From NCBI GenBank assembly GCA_024760905.1, contig CM045745.1, positions 7,302,782-7,366,781 on the forward strand: a stretch of 64,000 nt of DNA, given 5' to 3'. Position numbers and translations under genes: made by a program. This document shows positions 23,391 to 35,261 of the stretch, in pieces (the stretch's first letter is position 1; each line of letters opens with the position of its first letter). This DNA is from Plotosus lineatus (lineage: Eukaryota; Chordata; Actinopteri; Siluriformes; Plotosidae). The notes under the pieces are model-generated. The model made no database searches. It had not been told where the DNA came from and saw nothing but the letters and a program-made list of their open reading frames with translations.

Positions 23391-23653
23391 GCATATTCAT
23401 TCATTCATTAATTTTCTGAACCGCTTAATCCTAATTAGGGTCGCAGGGAAGCTGGCGCCCATCTCAGCTGACTCAAGGCGAGGGCAGAGTACACCGTGGA
23501 CAACATGCCAGGCCATCGCAGGACAAAATCAACCTGACGGCTATGCAGCTCCTCTTGACAAAAGTCAGCAATAGTTCTTTTACATGAACCTCTCACCATA
23601 GACAGAGGGAGACGTGGTCAGCCTTTGATAACCCAGTTAGCTGCACTGGGGGT
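23391..23653 (-). mobile_element. SINE A copy, - strand member of an inverted pair
   Basis: Starts with (ATTC)n, then the L2-like tail and core in reverse. It lacks the tRNA head. The two tails face each other across about 30 bp. Confidence 0.85.
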
Positions 23654-23935
23654 CCATGCATATTGAGAAATTGAAAAAAGAAATCTGCTCTCATTTTCTT
23701 AAACAGACTTTTAAGCATTTGTCTATAATGTATTTAACCAAAGGTTATAATCACCGGCTTCTCAGAATCACAGGAAATGCTTCCTGAAATCAGAACCCTT
23801 GTTCTGGAACACGGGACTTTATTCTCATCCCAGAGTTCAGGAAGTAATCTCGCATCAGTGTGGCTGCTCACAGCATTAGCAGACATCACTTCTTCGCTTT
23901 ATACGAGTTATGCTTCATACACAAGTGTTTGAGGC

Positions 23936-24285
23936 GGCATGGCAGCAGGGTAGTAAGCCCATCCGCCTAAAAGCAAGAAGACCTGGGTTTGATGCTCAGG
24001 TGTTATTGTGTGGCGTTCGTATTTTCCCAGGATTTCCTCCTCGGACTCTGGTTTCCTCTTTCAGTACAAAAACATGCACAGTAGGCTAATTAGTGATTCC
24101 AAGTCTCCCCTAGGTGTGTGAGTCTGAGATGTAATGTTTGTGTGTGTGTTGGCTGTACAATGGTTTAGAGACCTGTATAGGGTGTATTCTGCCTTTGGTC
24201 AGTGTTGGCTGAGATGGGTGCCAGTTATAGTGTGCATTTAAGTGTGAATGGTTGTGTGCGTTTGTTAGGTGTAATAGTAGTAATT
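23936..24285 (+). mobile_element. SINE E / L2-like repeat
   Basis: The head gcggcatggcagcagggtag with a B-box-like tgggtttgatgctca is followed by the ttcctcctcggactctggtt and aaaacatgcacagtaggcta blocks typical of this fish family. Confidence 0.65.
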
Positions 24286-25431
24286 ATATAGTAGCAGTTC
24301 ATGATTTGGGTCAGTTCACAATTATGAACCAGCGTTGAGCACATCACTGCGATTTCTGCTGCCTAAACAATGCAGATACAAGTATGAAAAAAACCAAAAA
24401 ATTTAGGCGACCTAATATTAATTACAGTTGGCCCTCTACGTATGAAAACCTCTGTGTACGAAATATCCAGGTTACTAAAACCATTTTTCTAAATTTTCGT
24501 CCTCTTTTTACGAAAAGCGCAAAACGTGCCATTCAAAAATTCAAACGACCATTCAAAATTCAAACAATGCACGAGATGCTCACTCATTGGCTGTCTCCCA
24601 ACATCCCACCCCACTGACCTCCCATTGGCCAGGAGAGAGCTGACCTGAACCCATACTTCCTGTACCCACATTTCCTGTTTGTCACACGCGTGAAGGAGAG
24701 TTGAACAGGACTGTTGGCTTGTTTTGAGATTGATCATGCAGCGTTATATTTCGTTATCGCCGAAACCCCTCTACAATCGGGACGATAGGTACCATCATCA
24801 TCGTCTTCCGCAAAGTCCGGGGTCGGGTCGCGGGGGCAGAAACCTTAGCAAAGAGGTCCAGACGTCCCTCTCCCCAGCCACCTCCTCCAACTCTCCCGGG
24901 GGGACACTGAGGCGGTCCCAGACAAGCCGAGAGACATAGTCCCTTCAACGTGTTCTAGGTCGACCCCGGGGTCTCTTCTCGGTTGGACATGCCCGAAACA
25001 CCACACCAGGGAGGCGTCCGGGAGGCATTCTGACCAGATGCCCGAGCCACCTCAACTGGCCCCTCTCAATGCGGAGGAGCAGCAGATCTACTCCGAGCTC
25101 TCCACGGATGGTAGAGCTTCTCACCTTATCTCTAAGGGAGAACCCCGCCACCCAGCGAAGGAAGCTCATTTCAGCCGCTTGTATCCGTGATCTTGTTCTT
25201 TCGGTCATTACCCAAAGCTTGTGACCATAGGTGAGGGTTGGAACGTAGATCGACTGCTAAATTGAGAGCTTCGCCTTGCAGCTCAGCTCCTTCTTCACCA
25301 CGACAGACCGGTACAGGCACCGCTTAACAGCAGAGGCTGCAGCGATCCGTCTGTCGATCTCTCACTCCATCCTTCCCTCACTCGTGAACAGGACCCCAAG
25401 ATACTTAAACTCCTCCACTTGGGGCAAAACC

Positions 25432-27207
25432 TCATTCCCGACCCGGAGAGTGCATTGTCTGACTGAGAACCATGGCCACAGACTTGGAGGTACTGATCCT
25501 CATCCCGGCTGCTTCGCACTCAGCTGAAAATCGCTCCAATGAGAGCTGGAGGTCCCGACTTGATGAAGCCAAAAGGACAACATCATCCGCAAAAAGCAGA
25601 GATGAGATCCGATGGCCACCAAACCAGAACCCCTCAACGCCTCGACTGCGCCTAGAAATTCTGTCCATAAAAATTATGAACAGAATCGGTGACAAAGGAC
25701 AGCCTTGGCGGACTCCAACTCCCACCGGAAATGAATTCGACCTGTTGTTACCAATACGGACCAAACTCTGGCTCCGATGATACAGCGACCGAATGGCTCT
25801 TAGCAACAAATCTGGAACGCCATACTCTCGGAGCACGCCCCACAAGATCGTTCGAGGGACACGGTCGAAAGCCTTCTCCAAATCCACAAAGCACATGTGG
25901 ACGGATCGGGCAAACTCCCATGCCCCCTCCAGAATCCTGTGGAGCGTATAGAGTTGGTCAAGAGTGCTACAGCCAGGATGAAAACCACACTGTTCCTCCT
26001 GAATCCGAGGTTCGACTATCGGTCGGATCCTCCTCTCTCGTACCCCTGCATAGACTTTCCCAGGTAGGCTGAGGAGTGTGATTCTGCGATAATTGGAACA
26101 CACCCTCCGGTCCCCCTTCTTAAAAATCGGGACCACCACCCCAGTTTGCCAATCCAAAGGTACAGCCTCCGATGACCACGCGATGTTGCAGAGGTGTGTC
26201 AACCAAGACAGTCCTACAGCATCCAGAGCCCTGAGATATTCCGGGCGGATCTCGTCCAACCCCGGAGCTCGACCACTGAGGAGCTTTTTGACAACCTCAG
26301 TGACCTCCACTCCAGTGATGGGCGGACCCCCACCAAAACCCCCAGGGTCTTCCTCTTCCACGGAGGGCGTGTTGGTGGGGTTGAGGAGGTCCTCAAAGTA
26401 TTCCCTCCACCTCTCGACGACATCCCCAGTCGAGGTAAGCAGCTCCCCACCTCCACTGTAAACAGTGTTTGTGGAAAACTGCTTCTCCCTCCTCAGGCGT
26501 CGAATGGCGGTCCAGAACCTTTTTGAGGCCAACCGATAATCACTCTCCAGGCCCTCACCGAACTCCTCCCACGCCCGAGATTTTGCACCTGCAACAGCCT
26601 TGGCTGCGGCACGTTTGGCCTGCCGATACCTGTTTGCTGCCTCGGGAGTCCCACAGGCTAATAAAACCCGATAGGCCTCCTTCTTCAGCTGGACGGCCCC
26701 CTTCACCGCAAGTGTCCACCACCGGGTTCGGGGATTACCGCCACGACAAGCACCGACGACCTTATGGCCACAGCCATGGGCTGCTGCCTCAGCAATGGAG
26801 GCACGAAACATGGCCCATTCGGATTCCATGTCCCCCACCTCCTCCGGAACGTGGTTGTAGCTCTGCCGGAGGTGGCAGTTAAAGGCCTCTCGGACAGGGG
26901 ACTCTGCTAAACGTTCACAGCAGACCCTGATTACACGCTTGGGCCTGCCAGGTCTGGAAGGCAGCCTCCCCCACCACCGAAGCCAACTCACCACCAGGTA
27001 GTGATCGGTAGACAGCTCAGCTCCTCTCTTCACCCGAGTGTCCAGAACATATGGTTGCAAGTCCGATGACACGACTACAAAGTCAATCATCGAACTGCGG
27101 CCGAGGGTGTCCTGGTGCCAAATGCACTTATGGGCACACTTATGTTCGAACATGGTGTTTGTGATAGACAAACTGTGACAAGCACAGAAGTAACAACGAA
27201 ACACCAT
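25432..27207 (-). pseudogene. LINE A copy 2 reverse transcriptase frame
   Basis: 591 residues open. It has the end of the endonuclease ([27 protein letters not shown]), a linker (NPRTRWWTLAVKGAVQLKKE), then RT: APGLDEIRPEYLRALDAVGL, HMCFVDLEKAFDRVPRTILW, FPVGVGVRQGCPLSPILFII and LLFADDVVLLASSSRDLQLS. All palm motifs including FADD are present. It ends early, and the C-terminal segment is in another frame (24945-25208). Confidence 0.93.
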
Positions 27208-27949
27208 TCGGGTTGAGACTGGAGAGACCGTACCTACCGATCACACCCTTCCAGGCCACACTATCGTTGCCCACATGGGCGTTGAAGTCTCCCAAGACAA
27301 CGAGTGAGTCTCCCGAGGGAGCGTTCTCTAACACCTCCCCTAAAGACTCCAAAAAGGGTGGGTACTCTGAACTGTCATTTGGTGCATAAGCGCAAATAAC
27401 AGTCAGGACCCGTGCCCCCACCCGAAGACGGAGGGAAGCTACCCTTTCGTCAACTGGGGAGAACCCCAACTTTTGGGCACCGAGACGGGGAGCAACAAGA
27501 ATACCCACACCGGCTCGCCGCCTCTCCCCATGAGCAACTCCAGAATAGAATAAGGTCCATCCTCTCTTGAGATGGATGGTTCCAGAGCCCAAGCTATGTT
27601 TTGAGGTGAGCCCGACTATATCTAGTTGGAATCCCTCCACCTTGCGCACCAGATCAGGCTCCTTCCCCGCCAGAGAGGTGACATTCCCTGTCCCGAGGGT
27701 CAGAGTAAGTAGCCGAGGATCGGTCCGACAGAACCCATGCCTTCGGCTGCCACCCAACTCGCACTGCAACCGACCCCTAAAACTCCTCCCACGGGTGGTG
27801 GGTCCATGGGAGGGTGGACCCATGTCTCCTTTTCGGGCTAAGCCCGGCCAGGCTCCATGGTCAGAAGCCCGACCACCAGGCGCTCGCCTTCGAGCTCCTC
27901 CCCCGGGCCCGGCTCCAGGAGGGAACCCCGGTGACCCGCGTCCGGGCAA
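27140..27949 (-). pseudogene. LINE A copy 2 endonuclease frame
   Basis: 269 residues. The basic/proline-rich start ([20 protein letters not shown]) is followed by an AP-endonuclease fold: [64 protein letters not shown]. The catalytic N of the GTWN motif is kept, but W is changed to G. A frameshift near 27200 separates it from the RT frame. Confidence 0.88.
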
Positions 27950-28459
27950 GGGAGACTGTTTCCTGTGCTCTCTCTGTCTCAGATGTCATGTGTCATAGGG
28001 GTTTTTTGAATCGTACTTCGTCTGGACCTTCACCCCGGACCTGTTTGCCTTGGGTGACCCTACCAGGGGCATTTGCCCCCAACAACATAGCTCCTAGGAT
28101 CATTAGGTCACGCAAACCCCTCCACCACGATAAGGTGGTGATTCAGGGAGGGGGTACGGGGTACGAGGGGGACGATAGGTACCTTAAAGTGGAAATACAG
28201 TGATTGAGGTGATTATTTCGGCACGATATTGAAACAAAAGGAGCATGAGCAGAGTGGTCCGTGGGACAAGACCTCCGATCTTGCAAGGAAGCAAGTTAAT
28301 ATTGAATCAAGACCTCTGATCTTTCAAACAGGTACTGTAATTCCGCTTTAAATACAACATCCTGTCCATTTAAACATTTAAATACAATTGTTCCATCAGC
28401 TGCGAGTTGCGTGTGGGCGGAGCCCGCATTTGGCAAAACACACCAGAGAGACAGAGTTT

Positions 28460-28492
<33 letters not shown>

Positions 28493-28522
28493 AAGAGAGA
28501 GAGATATAGAGAGAGACAGACA

Positions 28523-28573
<51 letters not shown>

Positions 28574-29139
28574 CGAGAGATGGAGAGAGAGATAGAGAGA
28601 GACTGCCTACAGAGTCAGTCAGAGATGAAAGGAGGCTTAACTCTCTTTCGAGAGAGCACATTGCAGCTTATTTTTCGTTTTTTAAGTTGTTTAATTCAGT
28701 AAATGTTTAATAAATGTGGCGCGCTCCGCCGAATGTGAGCAAACGCGGCTCAGATCAGAGAAAGAGAGAGATAGATAGAGAGACAGTGTTGCGAGTGTGT
28801 GTATGTGCTTTAATAAAAATGTTTAATAATGGTTTAATTAATAAATATGTTAATAAAATGTTTAAATGGTCTAATAAATAATTTTCTTTTACTTTTAACA
28901 CATATTTCATACAAAATTGGTGTACTTTTATCATTTTTAAAGGGTTTATGGGGTAGTCTTGGGAGTCTTGGAACGAATTACACGTTTTACATGTAAAATG
29001 CACCTCTACTTACGAAACCTCCGCATTACCAAAAAGGCTCTGGAATGGATTAATTTCATAAATAGAGGGCCGACTGTATATATAATTAAATCCCCCACCA
29101 TGGGAATTGTTATAAAAATATTATACACTGCATTAATCC

Positions 29140-29400
29140 TGTAAGGGGATTTTTTTCCTCTGCATTTAACCCATCCAAAGTGAACACACACACATAAACA
29201 GGGAGCACACATACACACTCGCAGCGAGTGGGCTGCCACACAAATTGAGGCCACCCGGAGAGCAGTTGGGGGTTTGTTGCCTTGTGGAGGAAGGGAAGGT
29301 GCAGCTCACTCCCCCATCACTACACATTTTCCTGCTGTTTTGGGAATTCAACCAGTGACCTTTAGATCCCAAAGTGACCTCTGTAAGCTCTAGTTGCCCC
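29140..29400. repeat. Common fish dispersed repeat of unknown family
   Basis: Contains tttaacccatccaaagtgaa, cacacac, cggagagcagttgggggttt and ttgtggaggaagg-like blocks that recur widely in fish introns. No clear ends or promoter boxes. Confidence 0.4.
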
Positions 29401-29514
29401 TAGCAATTTATTGTCTCACAATACATCATTATGTGGCCAGAAAACAATACCACTCATTAAAGTTATTCATCCCAGTTTGTAGCTTGAATGCATGGTGAAT
29501 CAAAATTGCATTCA

Positions 29515-29518
29515 TTCA

Positions 29519-29559
<41 letters not shown>

Positions 29560-29980
29560 TTATTTATGATTAATTTATGATCTCCAGCTTTCAGCATAAT
29601 TCTCATGTGTGTACAATATCTAGTTTGAATCCCGTGTGGGCAAACAACAGCTTTTGTATTCAGTTAGCTACTACAGGTTTTAGCTGAAGTAATAAAATGA
29701 GTGTGACGACCCTCTTTTGCATGAATGCTTACAGTTGTCTTTAAGCAATGTCCATTGCCAACAGTGAGTGTGAGTGTGTGTATGTGGGTGAGTGTGGGTG
29801 TGAGTGTATTGTGGGTGTGTGTTGTGTTTGGTGAGTGTGAGTATGGTGTGTGTGTGCGCGCATGTGTTGTGTGTGTTGTGTGTGAGTGTGTTTGGTGTGT
29901 CTGTCTGTGTTTGAGAGTGTGTGTTGTGTGTGTGAGAAAGTGTGAGTGGGCAGAATATGAATGTGAAACTTGTAAATAAA
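29515..29980. repeat. (ATT)n and degenerate (GTGT) repeats
   Basis: An (ATT)n microsatellite at 29519-29561 and a 200-bp GTGTGAGT-rich region at 29762-29955, both in intron 3 just upstream of the 30109 exon. Confidence 0.9.
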
Positions 29981-30108
29981 CAGGTAAAATTCTCAACTTT
30001 GGTTTATTTTATCACAGTTTGCTTCCCAAAACGGATGAGACTGACGGTTTATCTTCTTGTGAATGATCATTTATTTACTTCTCTAATATTTTTTCCTTTA
30101 TGAATCAG

Positions 30109-30150
30109 AAGAACCACCCGAAACCACGAAAAATAAGAGAGCAAGCAGAG
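30109..30150 (+). CDS. asph: Candidate ASPH/junctin micro-exon (EEPPETTKNKRASR)
   Basis: A 42-bp exon lies between a T-rich acceptor ending gaatcAG and a GTATTT donor. It is phase 1 at both ends and keeps the frame from the EF-hand exon. It encodes EEPPETTKNKRASR, an acidic-then-basic linker of the kind seen in junctin's luminal stalk. Both it and its flanking intron resemble exon 35142-35183, which implies duplication. It could be a chance exon-like sequence, but the sister copy argues against that. Confidence 0.6.
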
Positions 30151-30471
30151 GTATTTCAGAAAAGCTGCTTTTACTGCACTTGTCGCTTGTAATTGTGTGT
30201 TGGTGCTGGCATGTTGGAGGCAATCCGAAAGCATCAGGGGATTTGCTGCTTGTGCCAAATTGTTTGAAATGTGTCTGGAAGAATACTGAATAAATCGACT
30301 GCTCACTATTCAACACCGTGTGGCATAACGGATGTGGAATATTCCACGTGAGGATGTGTATGTGTTGAGGTTCAGTGGTTTGACATGTTCACTAATACTG
30401 AATGATCCTAAACCTGGCTTGAAAAGTATTGATTCCTTTCTGCTTTAAGATTAATACAAAACAAACAAAAC

Positions 30472-30530
<59 letters not shown>
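30151..30530. other. Intron between exons 30109 and 35142, first part
   Basis: Unique sequence, then an (AT)n tract of about 58 bp (30474-30530). No further exon seen. Confidence 0.5.
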
Positions 30531-30533
<3 letters not shown>

Positions 30534-30740
30534 GGATCCCTCGCGATCCCTCGCTACTTGGCGCTTCAATTTATGCAGCTTCAGCGCATCAATTTTTTTT
30601 TTTTTTTTTTAAATAAATATTCATTCAAAATTAAGGAAGAATATGGGGTAAAAAGGTGAATGAAAATGCCACAAAAACAAGGCCAATTATGCAAAAAAAA
30701 AAAAAACAATTATGCAAAAAAATATATATATATTAATATA
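30531..30740. mobile_element. Element V fragment
   Basis: CAGGGATCCCTCGCGATCCC and the following gcgcttcaatttatgcagct match the end of element V (compare 52111). The rest is missing where LINE B copy 2 begins. Confidence 0.65.
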
Positions 30741-31023
30741 GCCGTGAGGGAGGGGCACAAGCAAGTGTCTCTCCCACACGCCGGTCCCAAGCCCGGATAA
30801 ATGCAGAGGGTTGCGTCAGGAAGGGCATCCGGCGTAAAACAAATGCCAAATAAAATATGTGAAGAATACAAAGAATTTCATACCAGATCGGTCGAGACCC
30901 GGGTTAACAAAGACCGCCATCAGTGCTGTTAACCAACAGGGTGGTGGTGGAAATTAGACTACTGTTGGTCGAAGAAGGAGAGGTGGGAGGTGTGTTCGTA
31001 GGCAGAGAGAGAAGAGGAAAGGC

Positions 31024-31608
31024 ATGAGTCTAGGACTGAAATTAGGGACTTTGAATGTTGGAACTGTGACAGGAATAGGTAGCGAGCTGGCTGACATGAT
31101 GCAGAGGAGGAAGGTGGACAGACTGTGTGTTCAGGAGACCAGATGGAAAGGTAGCAAGGCTAGAAGCTTAGGAGCAGGGTTTAAGCTGTTTTTTCATGGT
31201 GTGGATGGAAAGAGAAATGGAGTAGGAGTCATTTTGAAGGAGGAGTTTGTCAGAAATGTTCTAGAAGTGAAAAGAGTGTCAGACAGAGTGATGAGTCTCA
31301 ATTTAGAAATTGAAGGCATGATGTTCAATGTTGTTAGTGCTTATGCCCCACAGGCAGGATGTGAGCGAGAAGAGAAGGAGAGATTCTGGAGTGAGGTAGA
31401 TGAAGTGATGCAGAGTACCCCCAGAGGTGAAAGAGTGGTCATTGGGGCAGACTTAAATGTACATGTTGGTGCAGGAAACAGGGGACGAGGAAGTGATGCA
31501 CGGGTTTGGTATCCAGGACAGGAACGCAGGACAGATGTTGGTAGATTTTGTAAAAAAGATGGAAATGACTGTGGTGAATACTTTCTTCCAGAAGAGAGAG
31601 GAGCATAG
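31024..31608 (+). pseudogene. LINE B copy 2 endonuclease frame
   Basis: 194 residues: KLGTLNVGTVTGIGSELADM, LCVQETRWKGSKARSLGAGF, GVGVILKEEFVRNV, VVSAYAPQAGCEREEKERFW, GADLNVHVGAGN. This is the N-terminal two thirds of an AP-endonuclease domain, ended by a frameshift near 31490. Confidence 0.88.
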
Positions 31609-32398
31609 GGTGACTTATAAAAGCGGAGGTAGGAGCACACAGGTAGACTACATCTTGTGCAGGTGACGTAATTTGAAGGAAGTCAGTGACTGCAAAGTAG
31701 TAGTGGGTGAGAGTGTTTCCAAACAGCATAGGATGGTGGTGTGCAGGATGATTCTGATGGTGAGGAAGGTGAAGAAGGCAAAGACAGAGCAGAAGACAAA
31801 GTGGTGGAAGCTGAAAAAGGAGGAGTGTCGTGTTGTCTTCAAGGAGGAGTTGAAACAGGCTTTGGGTGGTCAGGAAGTGCTTCCAGATGACTGGACAACT
31901 ACAGCTAATGTGATCAGGGAGACAGGTAGGAGAATACTTGGTGTGTCATCTGGAAGGAGAGTAGATAAGGAGACTTGGTGGCAGAATCAGGAAGTGTAGG
32001 AGTGTGTACAAAGGAAGAGGTTAGCTAAGAAGAAGTGGGACATTGAGATAACCGAAGAGAGTAAACAGGGGTACAGGGTGACACCGCGTAAGGCAAAGGT
32101 AGCGGTGTCAAAGGCCAAACAGAGGGCACATGATGACTTGTATGCTCGGTTGGAAAGTAAAGAGGGAGAAAATGATTTATACAGGTTGGCACAGCAGAGA
32201 AATAGAGATGGGAAGGATGTGCAGCAAGTCAGCGTGATTAAGGACAGAGAGGGAAATGTATTGACTGATGACAGAAGTGTGCTGGGAAGATGGAAAGAGT
32301 ACTTTGAAGAGCTGATGAATGAGGAAAATGAGAGAGAAAAAAGAGTAGAAGAGGTGACCGTTGAGAACTAGGAAGTAGCAAAGTTTAGTAAGGGTGAA

Positions 32399-33097
32399 GT
32401 GAGGAGGGCATTGAAGAGTATGAAGAATGGAAAGGCAGTTGGTCCTGATGACATACCCATGGCGGTATGGAAGTGTCTAGGAGAGGGAGCAGTAGATTTC
32501 CTGACAAGAATATTCAACAAGGTCTTAGAGAGTGAGAGGATGCCGGAGGAATGGAGGAGAAGTGTGATGGTGCCCATTTTTAAGAACAAGGGGGACGTGC
32601 AGCATTGTGGCAACTACAGAGGGATAAAGTTGATGAGCCATACGATGAAGTTATGGGAAAGAATAGTGGAAGCTAGACTCAGGGCAGAGGTCAGCATTTG
32701 TGAACAACAGTTTGGTTTCATGCCAAGAAAGAGCACCACAGATGCAGTGTTTGCCTTGAGGATGTTAATAGAGAAGTACAGAGAAGATCAGAAGGAGCTG
32801 CATTGTGCCTTTGTGGGTCTGGAGAAAGCATATGACAGGGTGCCGACAGAGGAACTGTGGTATTGTATGAGGAAGTCTGGAGTGGCAGAGAAGTATGTTA
32901 GAGTGGTGCAGGACATGTATGAGAGATGTAAGACAGTGGTGAGGTGTGCTGTTGGTGTGACAGAAGAGTTCAAGGTGGAGGTGGGACTGCATCAAGGGTC
33001 AGCTCTGAGCCCCTTCTTGTTTGCTATGGTGATGGACAGGCTATCCGATGTGATGTGTGATAGGAAGGTATCGACAAGAATGAAAGGAAAAGTGTAA
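32399..33097 (+). pseudogene. LINE B copy 2 reverse transcriptase frame lacking the FADD box
   Basis: 232 residues: [72 protein letters not shown]. An in-frame deletion then removes the second catalytic aspartate motif. [10 protein letters not shown] is altered to [10 protein letters not shown]. Confidence 0.88.
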
Positions 33098-33539
33098 AAG
33101 ACGGTGTTGAGGCCAGCGATGTTGTATGGTTTCGAAACAGTGGCCCTGAGGGAAAGGACAGGAGGCAGAGCTGGAGGTAGCAGAGATGAAAATGTTGAGG
33201 TTCTCTTTGGGAGTAACGAGGATGGATAGGATCAGGAATGAGCACATCAGAGGGACCGCACGTGTAAGACATTTTGGAGACAAAGTGAGAGAGGCTAGAT
33301 TGAGATGCTTTGGACATGTACAGAGGAGGGATAGTGATTATGGGTATTGGATCCTGAGCTTGGAACTCCCAGGCAGAAGGCCTAGAGGAAGACCAAAGAG
33401 ACGATTCGTGGATGTGGTGAAGGAGGACATGAAGGTCGTTGGTGTAAGAGAAGAAGATGCAAAGGATAGGGTGAGATGGAGGCAGATGATTCGCTGTGGC
33501 GACCCCTAAAGGGAAAAGCCGAAAGGAAAAGAAAAAGAT

Positions 33540-33778
33540 ATTTGTAAAGGGGAAAAAAAGCAAAGCAAAATTAAAATACTAACACTTGAAGTGACTTGAA
33601 AGGCATTTGTTGTGTGATCGGAGTGTCATCATACAGTCTGTGCATTACATGATCGTATTGTGTCGTCATTCCTACTGCATCTCTTATGTTATGTAGTAGA
33701 TTTATATAGTGCTTTATCCATACTGGAATATTATGCTCAAAGCCCTTTGGGGAGTGTGAAGTTATTTATTCATAATAA
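33540..33778. other. Intron sequence without recognised features
   Basis: Unique sequence between LINE B copy 2 and SINE D; no exon or RNA gene supported. Confidence 0.45.
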
Positions 33779-34000
33779 CTTTTTATTGTCAATGTACATA
33801 CATGAAATCTGGTCTTTTTTGCTTTGGGCACCAATCGCCACTGTACAGCGCCAGTTATTGCGTTGTTCTGTCCTTTGACGCTGAGCAACAAGCAGGAAGC
33901 AACAACTACCAAATTTTAACGTATTATGGACGCAGCCGAATTCGAACTCCAATCTTCCGGAGGATAAAGCGGACGTTCTACCAACTGAGCTAAATTCCCG
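33779..34000 (-). mobile_element. SINE D: tRNA-derived SINE of a different family
   Basis: On the minus strand it starts GGGAATTTAGCTCAGTTGG (A-box TAGCTCAGTTGG) and has the B-box GTTCGAATTC at 33938-33947. A non-tRNA body follows, ending catgtatgtacattgacaat and AAAA. The tRNA part has a mismatched D-stem, so it is not a functional tRNA gene. Confidence 0.75.
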
Positions 34001-34292
34001 GTTCACATTGGCGCGACTGTTTCTTCCTCTGAATGAATATTTGTTTTGCTCACTCTGGCATGCAATATTGATTTGCCTGGGTTTCTACCTTTTCCAATGT
34101 GTACCAATGTAGGAATAAATGGAAAAATCAGACAAAATAGAGCATGAACCTGTGTACAGTCGTGGAGGCAGTCATACTTTGTTTGCATATAGCACCAGCC
34201 AGAAATTTGGAAACACCTTCCCATTATAATTAAACTAGATTGTGTTTCAGTGTTGAGGTTTCTACCAACGACTTATTAACCTCGTTTACAAC

Positions 34293-34560
34293 AAAACAGT
34301 GCTGCAGTGGTTAGCATGACAGCCTCACAGTAAGAAGTCCTAAGTTCGATTCCAGGGTTCGAATTTTTTCAGTGGACCTTCCATTTCTCCCCGCGCCTGT
34401 GTGGGCTTCTATTGGTTACTCCGGTTTCCTCCCACAGTCCAAAAACATGCGCACTAGACTGTGTTACCCCTGGTGTCAGTGTGAGCGGTTGTGAGTGTTG
34501 TCCCCGCAGTGGCCTGGCAAGCTATCCGAGGTGTACTTTAGCTCATGCTGGGATTAGGCT
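34293..34560 (+). mobile_element. SINE E / L2-like repeat, + strand
   Basis: gtgctgcagtggttagcatg with a B-box-like ggttcgaa, then cctgtgtgggcttctattgg, actccggtttcctcccacag and tccaaaaacatgcgcactag. This is the classic fish repeat block order. Confidence 0.7.
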
Positions 34561-34734
34561 ACACAGTATTTTTGTCTCTCGCGATGGTCACCGTGTCAGA
34601 TTAGGCAATCATAGTGCTATAAATTCTTGCTGTGTCGTCAAGAGACTGTCAACACTACACTTTTAACCCTGACCAATCATCCTTCATGTCCTTGTAGGCC
34701 ATAAGGAAGGAGGGTCAATCAATTGTCAATCCTG

Positions 34735-34960
34735 GCTACGTTGCATTGAGTTGTCCAAGTATACAAAAACATGACCATGACCGTTTGCACTAGTTACTTT
34801 CTGATGCCGAATCTTTGGGACGAACATCCACTCACGCTCACACCTAGGGGCAATTCGCAATAGCCAGTGAGCTTTCTTTGGCCTGTCGGAGGAATCCTGA
34901 AGTCCCATGAGGAAACCCACACAAAAGCTCACGGCTTTGCTTATAACTGCCCGTGAATTC
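34735..34960 (-). mobile_element. SINE E / L2-like repeat, - strand
   Basis: Reverse of the same family: the block gaggaaacccacacaaaagc and cctaggggcaattcgcaata on the + strand. Diverged and without a clear head. Confidence 0.5.
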
Positions 34961-35141
34961 AGCTCATGCAAATGACTTGTTCCTGTCTGACAAGAAAGAT
35001 TATTGTGATTTAATCTTTATTTAAATAGTCAGTTGTCTGTCTGTTTCTCTAATGGTTATTTAAAAAAAAATCAAATGGTTTTCTTCATGTGTAATCAGAT
35101 ATTCACATGTCTATTAATACCCCCTTGCTGTTCTGAATCAG

Positions 35142-35183
35142 GGAATACTTCTGTGACCACTAAAATAAAGGACACAAACAAAG
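35142..35183 (+). CDS. asph: Candidate ASPH/junctin micro-exon ([14 protein letters not shown])
   Basis: A 42-bp phase-1 exon with acceptor ctgaatcAG and donor GTATTT, encoding [14 protein letters not shown]. Size, acceptor context, TTK core and the first bases of the following intron (gtattt-aagaaaa-ttgctttt) align with exon 30109-30150. It carries an N-x-S/T sequon (NTS) that would be luminal and could be glycosylated. A 1-kb GT-rich minisatellite begins about 80 bp after the donor. Confidence 0.6.
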
Positions 35184-35261
35184 GTATTTAAGAAAACTTG
35201 CTTTTCTGGTTGTTGTGGTTTGTTTGGGCATATTTTATTTAATTTGGAGAATTTTAAAAAT

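Larger units (their letters stand above)
24794..28168 (-). mobile_element. LINE A copy 2: best preserved LINE, 15-bp target duplication
   Basis: GGGACGATAGGTACC at 24779-24793 and 28169-28183 flanks it. On the minus strand it runs from 5' UTR (gaatcaccaccttatcgtgg) through the proline/arginine-rich start, endonuclease and reverse transcriptase to a (GATG)n tail. It has fewer frame breaks than copies 1 and 3, but at least two remain. Confidence 0.95.
24425..29076. mobile_element. Element Y copy 2, split by LINE A
   Basis: CAGTTGGCCCTCTACGTATG and TAAATAGAGGGCCGACTG are inverted ends flanked by TA (24423-24424 and 29077-29078). Left and right halves continue each other across LINE A and match copy 1 closely, including the 28450-28610 (GT)n/(GA)n cluster. 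Confidence 0.88.
30741..33535 (+). mobile_element. LINE B copy 2, internally deleted
   Basis: The 5' UTR (gccgtgagggaggggcacaa ... aagggcatccggcgtaaaac) leads to endonuclease, RT and the 3' end gtggcgacccctaaagggaa-aagccgaaagg. About 200 codons' worth of palm is not all present: the frame jumps from [10 protein letters not shown] directly to [14 protein letters not shown], so the FADD box is deleted. It cannot have been active after that deletion. Confidence 0.93.

Noticed and set aside
25432..27949. Intact LINE able to move
   Set aside because: The endonuclease and RT frames are separated by a frameshift, the GTWN motif is changed to GTGN, and the C-terminal part is in a third frame.
29725..29996. 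Val-Cys / Thr-His frames near exon 30109
   Set aside because: Degenerate GTGT repeat translation only.
33930..34000. Apparent tRNA gene on the minus strand
   Set aside because: It has A- and B-boxes, but the D-stem is mismatched, no clean anticodon stem forms, and a SINE body follows.
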